Shown here: piece by piece, positions 1-6,888 of the stretch
Position numbering within the stretch: position 1 is the stretch's first letter
Layout: each line of letters starts with the position of its first letter
DNA from: Deltaproteobacteria bacterium
GTDB taxonomy: Bacteria; Desulfobacterota; Desulfarculia; Adiutricales; Adiutricaceae
Reading direction: 5' to 3'
Length of the DNA: 7,377 nucleotides
Assembly (NCBI GenBank): GCA_031279155.1
Contig: JAITJB010000101.1
Location: 1-7,377 of the forward strand
The notes under the pieces: model-generated
Database searches by the model: none
Told to the model about the DNA's origin: nothing
What the model saw: only the letters and a program-made list of their open reading frames with translations
Position numbers and translations under genes: made by a program

Positions 1-2193
1 GGGTTAGCTGAAGCAACTTTAGATCTTCCAGAGTATAGCGGTAGAGCCAGGCTTACGGTCGTAGCCGGTAGCTTAGATAAATTTGGGCTAAATTCTAAGA
101 GCATTTTGGTTAGTCGCGATCTGACGGTGGAAGCTACCTTGCCTCTGGCCCTGGCCCCTGGGGATAGTTTTTTAGCTATTGTTAAGATTTTTACCGATAA
201 ACTAGCTCAAGTTTCGCCAGAGGCGTCTATCTCTTTTGAAACCGAAGGCCCGCTTACGGTAATTAAAGCCGAAGATGAAAACGGAGCAATCGATCCAGCC
301 TCATATCACCCTCAAATTTCCGCCAACCAAAGTAAGACAGTAAAGCTTTGGCTAACCGGGAGGCCAAAAACCACTAAAGACTCAAGCGTTGGTCAGGCCT
401 CTTTAGTGGTTAAGGTTAACGGTATCGCCCAGCCCTTTGTCCAAAAGACCCACACGGTTGTAAGGCCGCCTTTTCCAAGAATTACCCGATCAATTGGCGG
501 GAGGTTAGACGCTACCGGGAGCTTAACGTTTGATTTAGAAGGATTTTTAGTAGGTACCGCTAAGAGCTACTTTAGCTTATCTTCTGGCCCCTCCGCTGAA
601 CTTGGCCGGGCCGTAAGTTACTTAATGGAATACCCTTACGGCTGCTTAGAGCAGACCATTTCTCAAGCTTGGGTCCATTTGGCGGCCTTAGATTTAGGCG
701 AATTTATTAGTAGCTTTGATACTATCGCGCCTGAGATAGCCCTTTCCGGGGCCCTAGCCCGGATAGCCACCATGCAGACCTTTCAGGGCGGCTATTCGAC
801 CTGGCCTCGGGGAAATGTCCCCTATGAATGGGGTTCGGTCTACGCGGCCCATTTTCTAACCCACGCCTCAGAGCGCATGGAGCTCCCCAAGGGGACCTTA
901 GATGACGCCTTAGAGTACGCTGAAAGCTTATTAAATTCCAATATACATAACTTTAATAATGACGTCTACGGCATGTCGACTAAGGCCTACGCTCTTTTTG
1001 TCTTAGCTTTAAACGGCCGGTATGAGAGCGGTTGGATAAACTCTCTAAAAGATCGCCCCCAATACTTAAACGCCTCAGCTAGGATCTTTTTGGCCGGCGC
1101 CGAAGCCTTGCGCGACCGCAATCCTACGGCCTTAGAAAGGCTTGAGCGGGAATTAGACGCCGAATTGCCAGAAGCGTTCGGCATGCCCGATAGCCAGGCT
1201 AGGGATTTGAGTTTGCGGCTCTTAGCCTGGACCTATGTCGATCCCCTTAGTCCTAAAACAGCTGAGCTGGCCGGACTTCTGGCTTCTGACGGCCGAGCCG
1301 ACCGCTGGCGAAACACCCAGGAAAATGGCCTAGCCGTTTTGGCTCTAAGCTCTTTTCTAACTAAATCGGCTGCCGGCTTACCTTATCACGCTGAGGTCAG
1401 CGATTTTCAAGGTACGGTCTTAGCCGAAGGAACGCATTTGGCGCCAATATCCTTAGGAAACAAGACCTTAGGGGCTATAAATAATCAGCCCCTTAGGGTT
1501 AAATTATCCGGTGATGGAAAGCCTTGGTATAACATGACCGTAACCGGTGTGCCTTTAAGTTCACCTGAGCCGGTACAAGAAGGGCTGAAAGTTAAGCGGG
1601 CCTGGCAGGTCCCCGGGCCCGACGGCCCCATTTGGGTAGACCCGGTCGATCCAAAAAATTCAGGCTTAGTTATCTCTAAATCTAATGGAGATCAAAACGA
1701 ACGGTCCCAAGATGCTGGGGCCCAAAACGGTAAGTCCCAAGAAGCTGGCTCCCAAAACGATGGCTTAATAGAAACGAGTCAGACGCCAACGATCACTATC
1801 GAACGCGGATCTCTAGTTAAGGTTGAGCTAACCATAGATGCCGAAAATCCCTTAGAAAACGTGGTTATCGCTGAGCTCTTACCAGGCGGGCTAGAGGTGG
1901 TTTCGGCCTCTGAGACTAAGGACGACCTTTATGATGACGAAAGCAAAGGCGATGATTACGACGACTATGACGACCAGCCGTCAAGCCAGGCCTCTTACAT
2001 CCGTTTAGAGCCGCGCGAAGATCGAGTCATTGTCATTATCGATTATCTCTCTGGCCAGAAAACCGTAAACTTCGAGTTGAGGGCCGTAACTTCCGGGCTT
2101 TTCGTCATCCCGCCGACCACGGCTGAGGCCATGTATGAACCGCAAAAACGAGCCATACTATCTGAGGGGCTTTTGGAGATTATAGAGAAGTAA
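1..2193 (+). CDS. Bacterial alpha-2-macroglobulin family protein, C-terminal part (5' truncated by window edge)
   Basis: Bacterial alpha-2-macroglobulins (E. coli YfhM type) are periplasmic or inner-membrane-anchored protease traps that react with attacking proteases through a Cys-Gln thioester. The frame is open from base 1, so the TTG at 106 is internal and 730 residues of the C-terminal half are present. The first residues (LPEYSG, then a Val/Ala-rich strand) resemble the domain preceding the thioester region. The thioester motif YPYGCLEQ is intact at window residues 211-218 (Cys codon 643-645, Gln codon 652-654), followed by a helical segment with FQGGYSTWP typical of the alpha/alpha toroid. 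The C-terminus has the family-like ENVVIAELLPGG and AEAMYEP segments. Two low-complexity insertions lie in the last domain: a Ser/Gln/Asn/Gly repeat (1690-1764) and an acidic Asp/Tyr run (1921-1974, 13 of 18 residues Asp or Glu). The usual partner pbpC is not downstream; the next gene is convergent. Family call is firm; target proteases are unknown. Confidence 0.94.
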   Translation, partial: GLAEATLDLPEYSGRARLTVVAGSLDKFGLNSKSILVSRDLTVEATLPLALAPGDSFLAIVKIFTDKLAQVSPEASISFETEGPLTVIKAEDENGAIDPASYHPQISANQSKTVKLWLTGRPKTTKDSSVGQASLVVKVNGIAQPFVQKTHTVVRPPFPRITRSIGGRLDATGSLTFDLEGFLVGTAKSYFSLSSGPSAELGRAVSYLMEYPYGCLEQTISQAWVHLAALDLGEFISSFDTIAPEIALSGALARIATMQTFQGGYSTWPRGNVPYEWGSVYAAHFLTHASERMELPKGTLDDALEYAESLLNSNIHNFNNDVYGMSTKAYALFVLALNGRYESGWINSLKDRPQYLNASARIFLAGAEALRDRNPTALERLERELDAELPEAFGMPDSQARDLSLRLLAWTYVDPLSPKTAELAGLLASDGRADRWRNTQENGLAVLALSSFLTKSAAGLPYHAEVSDFQGTVLAEGTHLAPISLGNKTLGAINNQPLRVKLSGDGKPWYNMTVTGVPLSSPEPVQEGLKVKRAWQVPGPDGPIWVDPVDPKNSGLVISKSNGDQNERSQDAGAQNGKSQEAGSQNDGLIETSQTPTITIERGSLVKVELTIDAENPLENVVIAELLPGGLEVVSASETKDDLYDDESKGDDYDDYDDQPSSQASYIRLEPREDRVIVIIDYLSGQKTVNFELRAVTSGLFVIPPTTAEAMYEPQKRAILSEGLLEIIEK
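1690..1764 (+). repeat. 30-nt tandem repeat (about 2.5 copies) inside the macroglobulin gene
   Basis: Two adjacent 30-base units (1705-1734 and 1735-1764) differ at only a few bases and encode SQDAGAQNGK and SQEAGSQNDG. A partial related unit precedes them (DQNER, from about 1690). The period is a multiple of three, so copy number changes keep the frame. It encodes a hydrophilic, probably disordered linker between two beta-rich segments of the C-terminal domain. Confidence 0.75.
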
Positions 2194-2343
2194 GATTTAA
2201 GGCTAGACTAAATTTTCTGGAGACGAAAGTATTCTAGAAAGCTTTGTATCCAAAAACTTCGGTAGGAGGCGGCCATAAACTGTCTCAGATACGACCTTTC
2301 GGAGCTACGAACTGTCGCAGCGATGAGCCAAGGTGCGTAATGG
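2194..2343. other. Convergent intergenic spacer
   Basis: This spacer of 150 bases lies between two converging genes. I see no strong GC-rich hairpin followed by a T-run on either strand. A weak A/T-only dyad (ATTTA and TAAAT with a short loop, around 2196-2216) follows the macroglobulin stop and runs into TTTT; it could be a poor terminator at best. No credible small gene is seen. Confidence 0.5.
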
Positions 2344-4647
2344 TCAGTCTTTTTCCCAGATTAAGCTTAAGAAAAATGCCCGGCCTGGCATATAGTCGCC
2401 GTCAGAGGTGTCGTAATAGCGGTTGAAGGCGTTTTTTACGGTAAGCTTAAGTTTAAGAGATCCAGGGTTTCCAAAGTCGTAGATCTCTTTGATGGCCGCC
2501 ATATCCCAAATCATTACCCCGCCAGTGCGAGTCGATGGGGTCTGATTTGTGTAGCTTCCGGCCACATTGATGGCCCCCAAATATGAGCCGTCAATGGTTA
2601 GCTTTAAGCCCCACTTGGGGTTAGCCAAAGAGATCCCAATACCAAGACTATTTTTGGCTACATCGGGCAAGATTAAGCCGTCGCGGCTTCGAAAGCGCAA
2701 AAGGTGGGTCAGGTTTAGGTAGGGCGTAATAGAATACTTGTAATCGGTTACGCCGGATAAATCCCAAGCGGCTTTAAATTCTAAGCCATCTATGATGGCT
2801 TCATCGACGTTTAAGTACTGGCTGACAGCCGGGGAATTTGAGATGCGCCTAAAACTTATGAGGTTTTTGTAATCGGTGTGAAAGTAGCTAAAACTAGCCG
2901 AAAGGCTAGGTAAGTTAAGATCTAAGCCCAAATCCCAATTGCGGCTCTCTTCGGGCTTAATAGACAGATCGCCTAAAAATAGCGTAGATCCCATATAGTA
3001 GTTACCGGCTAGTTGCCTTGGGGTAGGGACCTTATAAGCCGTAGCGTAATTTAAACGTATTTTTAATTCTTCCAATGGGCTCCAAGCAATGCCAACAGAG
3101 GGTAGTAGACGATTAAAATCCCTCTGGCTGGTCGTTCTCGTTTGCGGTGTGGCCCCTAGTTGACCTTTAAAATTATCGACATTGACCTGGTAAGAATCCT
3201 GCCGAAGCCCTAGGGAAATCACCAGATCTTCCTTTGATAGCGGGCGGATCTTTCCTAGGAAAAAAAAGCCTAAATTTTGATACTGACTCTGGCCCAAGGT
3301 TAAGGGCGAGGTGGTAGTTTTGGCTTGCTCTTGAGAAAAATCATAGCTTAAAAAGTCAAAACCTAATACCGTAGATATTTGGCCGAAAGTTAAGGCCAAT
3401 TGGCCTTGCCCGCCCTGAAACTTATTGACCGTCTCAGCTCCGGTGTAAGATGGGCCTGTGCGCCCTGAAAGAGATGGATGCCTAATTAAGGCGTAGCTAG
3501 TTTCCCCGCCAAAATACCTGGCCATAAGGTTTAGGTGTTTAAAATTTCCCTCGTATAAGATCTCGTGGGAGTACATAGCCTTATCTTGGTACTGGACGTA
3601 GCTGGCCAAACTTGAGTCTGAGGCCCCGATTAGTCCGCCCATGGCCGTTAGATCTGCGCCTCTTATGGTTACAGATATCCGGTGATCTAAAACCGGTCTA
3701 AAACCCACGCGGAAGAAGTAATTGGTTCGGCCGCCTAAGCGGCTGTGAGGATAGAGGTGGTTTTTGGCGTCGCGGTAATCGCCTTCCCGGTTAAAGGAAG
3801 CCCCCAAAGCCAGATCTATTGAGTTGCGCTTACCTGAAGCCACGAGAGAGTATCTTTGGTGGCCAAAGCTGCCTACACTTGCCTCTAACCTATAGCGGGG
3901 ATCATTTTGGCCTTCGATGGTGATGATATTTATGACCCCGCCCATGGCCGCCGAGCCGTACTGGACGGCTCCAGGGCCGCGTATAACCTCAACGCGGCTA
4001 ATGGTCTGAGGATCGACAAATGAAAGTGAATCGCTACCTGAACGACGACCGTCCACCAAAACCAAGATGTCGGTGTTAATGTCTGTGCCGAAGGCCGAAG
4101 TCGATAAGCCGCGTATGGTTATGGTGTCGTCACCATAGTTGGCCCCTCGGTCGCTTCTACGCTGAAAGCCCAAGCGGGTCAGATAATCAGCTAAGCCGGT
4201 GGCGCCTGATTGGCGGATGTCCTCGCCTTCGATAATCTCTACGCTTCTAGTAACCTCGCTAAAAGCTTCGGGGATGCGGCTCTCGGTAATGATGATCGGA
4301 CTTAAGGCCGAACGGGCTTGGATTTGGTTTTGGGCTTGGATTTGAACCTGTTCTTGGGCTTGAACTTGTTCTTGGGCTTGGGCTTGGACCTGTTCTTGGG
4401 CTTGGACTTGTTCGCGGTATTGGGCGGCCAATGATGGGGTAAAAACCCCCTGAAGGCTAAAAATCAGTAAGGTGGCAATGGCGGCTGTAAGCCCTGAGAG
4501 CCCTGAGAGCTTTGAGGGTATTGAGATTCTTGAGAGGCCTGAGATTCCTAAGAGTCCTGAGAGCCCTTGGGGCCAAACAAAAGCTAAACTTAAAACCCTA
4601 AGGGTTTTGTCAAAAACAGGACGTGGCGGCAGTAGCTTAAAGCCCAT
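2344..4647 (-). CDS. TonB-dependent outer-membrane receptor, BtuB/CirA type
   Basis: Outer-membrane 22-strand barrel receptor that imports a ligand using TonB energy; a corrinoid or related metal complex is the likely ligand because of the upstream cobalamin riboswitch. The ATG at 4647 is preferred because AAAGGA lies 5 bases upstream; a TTG at 4710 is possible but has a poor site. The product is then 767 residues. Order: long n-region with S-x-L/I repeats (about 29-53), hydrophobic signal segment (about 53-75, ending SLAA), Gln-rich repeat (about 76-112), TonB-box-like SPIIITES (116-123), plug domain (about 125-245) with TIRGL, VLVDGRR and VEVIRGPGAVQYG...GGVINIIT, then the barrel. A late YKVPTPRQL...L.IKPEESRNWDLGL block is typical of the family. 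The last strand is FFLSLIW followed by EKD rather than a terminal aromatic. It is the last gene of the leftward cluster. Receptor class is firm; the ligand is inferred from context. Confidence 0.96.
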   Translation of the reverse strand: MGFKLLPPRPVFDKTLRVLSLAFVWPQGLSGLLGISGLSRISIPSKLSGLSGLTAAIATLLIFSLQGVFTPSLAAQYREQVQAQEQVQAQAQEQVQAQEQVQIQAQNQIQARSALSPIIITESRIPEAFSEVTRSVEIIEGEDIRQSGATGLADYLTRLGFQRRSDRGANYGDDTITIRGLSTSAFGTDINTDILVLVDGRRSGSDSLSFVDPQTISRVEVIRGPGAVQYGSAAMGGVINIITIEGQNDPRYRLEASVGSFGHQRYSLVASGKRNSIDLALGASFNREGDYRDAKNHLYPHSRLGGRTNYFFRVGFRPVLDHRISVTIRGADLTAMGGLIGASDSSLASYVQYQDKAMYSHEILYEGNFKHLNLMARYFGGETSYALIRHPSLSGRTGPSYTGAETVNKFQGGQGQLALTFGQISTVLGFDFLSYDFSQEQAKTTTSPLTLGQSQYQNLGFFFLGKIRPLSKEDLVISLGLRQDSYQVNVDNFKGQLGATPQTRTTSQRDFNRLLPSVGIAWSPLEELKIRLNYATAYKVPTPRQLAGNYYMGSTLFLGDLSIKPEESRNWDLGLDLNLPSLSASFSYFHTDYKNLISFRRISNSPAVSQYLNVDEAIIDGLEFKAAWDLSGVTDYKYSITPYLNLTHLLRFRSRDGLILPDVAKNSLGIGISLANPKWGLKLTIDGSYLGAINVAGSYTNQTPSTRTGGVMIWDMAAIKEIYDFGNPGSLKLKLTVKNAFNRYYDTSDGDYMPGRAFFLSLIWEKD
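4312..4422 (-). repeat. Gln-rich codon-phased repeat between signal peptide and TonB box
   Basis: About 37 codons read mostly as variants of V-Q-A-Q-E-Q. At DNA level the units are about 18 or 24 bases built from a 6-base sub-unit (CAAGCC/CAAGAA-like on the minus strand). The segment lies after the predicted signal cleavage and before SPIIITES, so it would form a flexible or helical periplasmic extension in front of the TonB box. BtuB-type receptors usually place the TonB box within a few residues of the mature N-terminus. Confidence 0.85.
4493..4564 (-). repeat. Eight contiguous 9-nt units in the receptor signal region
   Basis: On the + strand the units follow a CCTGAGAGC-like pattern at exact 9-base steps from 4493: CCTGAGAGC twice, TTTGAGGGT, ATTGAGATT, CTTGAGAGG, CCTGAGATT, CCTAAGAGT, CCTGAGAGC. 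Read on the minus strand this gives repeated S-x-L/I tripeptides (SGL, SRI, SKL) just before the hydrophobic signal segment. The period is a multiple of three, so changes in copy number alter n-region length without a frameshift. Confidence 0.85.
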
Positions 4648-4652
4648 GAAGA

Positions 4653-4658
4653 TCCTTT
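4653..4658 (-). promoter_or_regulatory. Ribosome binding site deciding the receptor start
   Basis: AAAGGA on the minus strand ends 5 bases before the ATG at 4647. It is the best Shine-Dalgarno match near any candidate start of the receptor gene and is why the shorter form is preferred over the TTG at 4710. Confidence 0.65.
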
Positions 4659-4672
4659 CGGTCAGGGTGGAC

Positions 4673-4765
4673 AATTTTATCAATTCTAGCAATTCTACCA
4701 TTTCTAGCAAGAGATGCCTTTTTAGGTTTTTAGGGTTTGTAGGGTTTGTAAGGTCTTTAGGGTTA
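4673..4765 (-). repeat. Additional 9-nt-type repeats in the receptor leader
   Basis: Two further repeat families precede the receptor start. At 4673-4708 four 9-base units read, on the + strand, AATTTTATC, AATTCTAGC, AATTCTACC, ATTTCTAGC. At about 4721-4765 a TTTAGGGTTTG-like motif recurs at 8-10 base spacing (AGG at 4724, 4732, 4741, 4751, 4759). The receptor frame stays open back to a stop near 4771, so this could be former or occasionally used coding sequence. No promoter is evident here, and the 4648-4805 gap otherwise holds nothing recognisable. Confidence 0.65.
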
Positions 4766-4805
4766 TGCTACTGGCAGGAAGCGGCGGCAGGTCGAAGTTA
4801 GCGGC

Positions 4806-5789
4806 TCATTGGCCTTTGATCTGTTTGGAGAGGAGCTCAAGACCTTCTAGGAGGCTGGGCGTGGGTCTGGAGATGAGTTCTTCGGGCACGCGGTAAACCC
4901 GGTCGTTTTGAAAGGCTGGTAGAACCCGGAAAATACTGCGATCTTTAATTTGATCTAAGGTTATGGGGTTCATGGGGCCTTCTTGGGAGATAAAAATATC
5001 GACCTCTTGGGCCTTTTCCAGTAACCTCTCCGGGCCGTAGTCAGCCACGATTAGCCCTGGTCTGGCCGGCTGGGCGTCACTAGCCACGTTTTGGCCGCCA
5101 GCTAAGGTTATTAGCCATATGGGGATGGAATCCGGGGTAAAGGTTTTGACCTCCTTGTGGATGGACTCTAAAAATACACCCGGTTTATCGCTTTGATCAA
5201 GACTATTGAGGCTGTTGTATTTTGCTACCGCCTCTTGAAAATCTTGGATCATCTTTTCGGCTTCTTTTGTTCGGTTGGCGATTTGGCCGATTTCCCGCCA
5301 AAAATCTGCCAGCTCCGAAGCCTTGGTGCACTGCTTGGTCCAAAGCTTTATGCCGTTTTTTTCCAGAAAATCAAATAAGGCCGGCTTGGTGGCCAGGTGT
5401 TGGGGCCTTAAGAGTACGTAATCAGGGGAAGCGGCCAAGAATTTTTCCACGTCGTCGTGGATAGAAAAGGTCGGCGGCCTTGTCCAGCCGACAGTCTCAG
5501 GGCCATCGTAAGTCTCCTGGCGGGATATGCCCACAAGGTTGTCGCGGGCCCCTAGGCGAAGTAGTATTTCGGTGTCAGCCGCGTAGAGGCTAATGATCTT
5601 CGGCCCGTCAGCTGCGGCTTGGGCGGGCGTGTTGGGTGAGGCTAGGGTTATTAATAAAGATAAGACAGCCAAAAAAATGGTTGTCGCGATTTTTTTGGAT
5701 TTTTTGATTGAGAGCTTGGGGCAGGGCATGGTATTTTCCATAGTTTTTTCCATAGTTTCTTCCATGGCTTCTTCCATGGTTTTTTCCAT
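4806..5789 (-). CDS. Periplasmic substrate-binding protein of ABC transporter, BtuF/FepB-like
   Basis: Class III periplasmic binding protein of the iron-complex/cobalamin uptake family, which captures ligand in the periplasm and delivers it to an ABC permease. From the ATG at 5789 the product is 327 residues; from the last ATG of the repeat (5729) it is 307. The downstream part (MPCPKLSIKKSKK, then IFLAVLSLLITLA and a cut near PAQA/A) is a normal Sec signal peptide without lipobox. The N-lobe begins PKIISLYAADTEILLRLGARDNLVGIS, matching the family pattern for the first strand and helix, and SPDYVLLRP fits the second strand. A long helix (about residues 165-200) links to the C-lobe, which ends DRVYRVPEELISRPTPSLLEGLELL. 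The start is uncertain because five in-frame ATGs are repeated and no strong Shine-Dalgarno precedes the first; AGGAG at 5825-5821 lies in a hairpin loop instead. It sits between chelatase and receptor genes. Ligand is inferred. Confidence 0.9.
   Translation of the reverse strand: MEKTMEEAMEETMEKTMENTMPCPKLSIKKSKKIATTIFLAVLSLLITLASPNTPAQAAADGPKIISLYAADTEILLRLGARDNLVGISRQETYDGPETVGWTRPPTFSIHDDVEKFLAASPDYVLLRPQHLATKPALFDFLEKNGIKLWTKQCTKASELADFWREIGQIANRTKEAEKMIQDFQEAVAKYNSLNSLDQSDKPGVFLESIHKEVKTFTPDSIPIWLITLAGGQNVASDAQPARPGLIVADYGPERLLEKAQEVDIFISQEGPMNPITLDQIKDRSIFRVLPAFQNDRVYRVPEELISRPTPSLLEGLELLSKQIKGQ
5730..5789 (-). repeat. Five 12-nt tandem repeats, each with an in-frame ATG
   Basis: The 5' end of the binding-protein gene consists of five contiguous 12-base units starting with ATGGAA and encoding MEKT, MEEA, MEET, MEKT, MENT, followed by a sixth ATG at 5729. 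Every unit supplies both a start codon and a weak GGAA purine stretch about 8 bases before the next ATG. If the first ATG is used, an acidic 20-residue extension precedes the basic n-region of the signal peptide. Confidence 0.9.
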
Positions 5790-5843
5790 AAAAAAAGTCC
5801 CGGTCAAAATTTGAGGATTACTCCTGTCATTATGACCGGGACT
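5790..5843 (-). terminator. Terminator-like hairpin abutting the binding-protein start codon
   Basis: The minus strand carries a perfect 11-bp stem, AGTCCCGGTCA at 5843-5833 and TGACCGGGACT at 5806-5796. A seven-T run (5796-5790) follows and is directly followed by the ATG at 5789. The 26-base loop contains AGGAG and a small AGGA/TCCT dyad. It begins 7 bases after the chelatase stop (TAA, 5853-5851). It looks like a Rho-independent terminator or attenuator that would lower expression of the two downstream genes, and it may also mask the only good ribosome-binding sequence. No T-run exists on the other strand, so it acts leftward only. Confidence 0.85.
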
Positions 5844-5850
5844 AAATGGT

Positions 5851-6861
5851 TTATTTGCTTTCGTCTTTAGCCTTTTGAGCCTCGACAATAGGAGCTAGGG
5901 CTTTTAGGTGCTCGACATAGATGTCGGCCCAGGAATTATTAGAACCCAAGCCTTCCAGGTGGGTCGAAACTTCCAAGCCGCCGGCCTTGAAAGTGGAAAC
6001 CCAACTGTCTTCTTCATCGCCAGCCATGTCATTTAGGGCATGGTCGCCGGCAACGATCATCATGGGAGCCGCTAAAACCTTGGTGGGAGCGTTAGCCGAA
6101 CCCTTGATGGCCGCTAAGATCTCAGGGGCGTGAGGGGGCGACTCAACGGTGCCTATGTAGATTTGGGGACCATAGGCCTTTCTTAAGGCCGCTTGGAGCT
6201 TACCATAGACTTTTTGAGTCAGATGCTCGTTACCGTGACCCATTAAGACCAGGGCCGCGCCAGAGGCTTTGGCTTGTTCGGCCAAGGGGGCCAGGGCGGT
6301 GACGACGCGGTCGATATATTTGGGCTGGCCATCTTTGAGGCCTAGGGCTGGTTCGCCGATGCCGATCCAGGGGAAGGGCTTAAGGACAGGTTTAAAGGTA
6401 TCGTATTTGGATAGGGCAGTAACTAAGCCGGCCAGATCGCTATACTCCTCACCATCGGTGACGTGGAGGGATTGGACCAGAATTAATCTTGCTCCATCTT
6501 CTTGGATGCCGGCTAAAACCGACAGGGCGTTTTTGATATCATAGATCTCAGCCGGGATAGACGGGTTGGCTTTTTTAAAAGCCTTATCGTCGGCCCGTTC
6601 GTGCCAGATGGTGCGGATTATGTTGGAGGTGAAGGCTAGATGGACATCGTAATCAGGAAAGGCAGCGGCCACGCGGTCGCGGATGTTTAAAATAGACTTC
6701 AAGGCCCCGACCTCGGTAGTCCCAAAGGCGGCCAGGACGATGGCGGGTTTTTGGGGAGTTCTTTCAAAAGCCTGGGCCTGGGAAATTGGGCTGGCTAGCC
6801 AGGTCAGGACCGCCAAAAGCAAGACCGGAAGACAAATCGAGGCAAAACGACGCGTTGACAT
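5851..6861 (-). CDS. cbiK: Periplasmic CbiK-type cobaltochelatase (class II chelatase)
   Basis: CbiK inserts Co2+ into sirohydrochlorin in anaerobic cobalamin synthesis. This one carries a Sec signal peptide (residues 1-31: MSTRR, hydrophobic LPVLLLAVLTWLA, cleavage near AQA/F), so it should act in the periplasm like the exported D. vulgaris CbiK, which is reported to bind haem. The 336-residue product begins its chelatase fold at AIVLAAFGTTE (about 40-50), has VQSLHVTDGEEY (129-140), MGHG (207-210), GTVES (237-241) and MIVAGDHALNDMAGDEEDSW (268-287). Likely metal ligands by comparison with Salmonella CbiK (264 residues) are His209, Glu240 and His274, all present. An insertion around residues 86-105 (WHERADDKAFKKANPS) lengthens the N-terminal half; His74 and His87 are candidate haem ligands, not proven. 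The ATG at 6861 is chosen for its AAGGAG 7 bases upstream and correct signal peptide. First gene after the riboswitch. A cytoplasmic biosynthetic role is unlikely; a transport or haem-linked role is possible. Confidence 0.94.
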   Translation of the reverse strand: MSTRRFASICLPVLLLAVLTWLASPISQAQAFERTPQKPAIVLAAFGTTEVGALKSILNIRDRVAAAFPDYDVHLAFTSNIIRTIWHERADDKAFKKANPSIPAEIYDIKNALSVLAGIQEDGARLILVQSLHVTDGEEYSDLAGLVTALSKYDTFKPVLKPFPWIGIGEPALGLKDGQPKYIDRVVTALAPLAEQAKASGAALVLMGHGNEHLTQKVYGKLQAALRKAYGPQIYIGTVESPPHAPEILAAIKGSANAPTKVLAAPMMIVAGDHALNDMAGDEEDSWVSTFKAGGLEVSTHLEGLGSNNSWADIYVEHLKALAPIVEAQKAKDESK

Positions 6862-6868
6862 TTTTTTT

Positions 6869-6874
6869 CTCCTT
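6869..6874 (-). promoter_or_regulatory. Ribosome binding site of the cobaltochelatase gene
   Basis: AAGGAG on the minus strand lies 7 bases before the ATG at 6861 and fixes the start. CTCC at 6880-6877 could pair with GGAG at 6872-6869 across a four-base loop, a small hairpin that could partly mask the site; it is only 4 bp and may not matter. Confidence 0.8.
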
Positions 6875-6888
6875 AGGGAGGTTGTTCG

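Noticed and set aside
106..2193. TTG at 106 as start of the macroglobulin gene
   Set aside because: The same frame is open to base 1 and the residues before it fit the family, so the gene is truncated by the window edge.
2244..2426. Plus-strand 60-codon frame between the convergent genes
   Set aside because: It runs into the receptor 3' end antisense, has no recognisable protein features, and its Arg/Cys-rich translation looks random.
4648..4710. TTG start at 4710 for the receptor
   Set aside because: The ATG at 4647 has a well-placed AAAGGA; the TTG has a poor site. It is not completely excluded because the frame is open.
4720..4765. Telomere-like TTTAGGG repeats
   Set aside because: The spacing is irregular (8-10 bases) and the block sits between bacterial genes; it is a degenerate local repeat.
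4312..4765. CRISPR array
   Set aside because: The repeats are 9-24 bases, contiguous, degenerate and mostly in coding phase, with no spacers.
4769..4800. Possible second B12 box (GACCTGCC) between binding protein and receptor
   Set aside because: Only a fragment of the box matches, and none of the other conserved aptamer elements precede it.
4472..4801. Plus-strand open frame of 109 codons opposite the receptor 5' end
   Set aside because: It is antisense to the repeat-rich receptor start; its apparent order (E-S-P repeats) is the 9-base repeat read on the other strand.
5790..5888. Upstream start at 5888 for the binding protein, overlapping the chelatase 3' end
   Set aside because: It would translate through the terminator hairpin, adds a segment not expected for this family, and lacks a good ribosome binding site.
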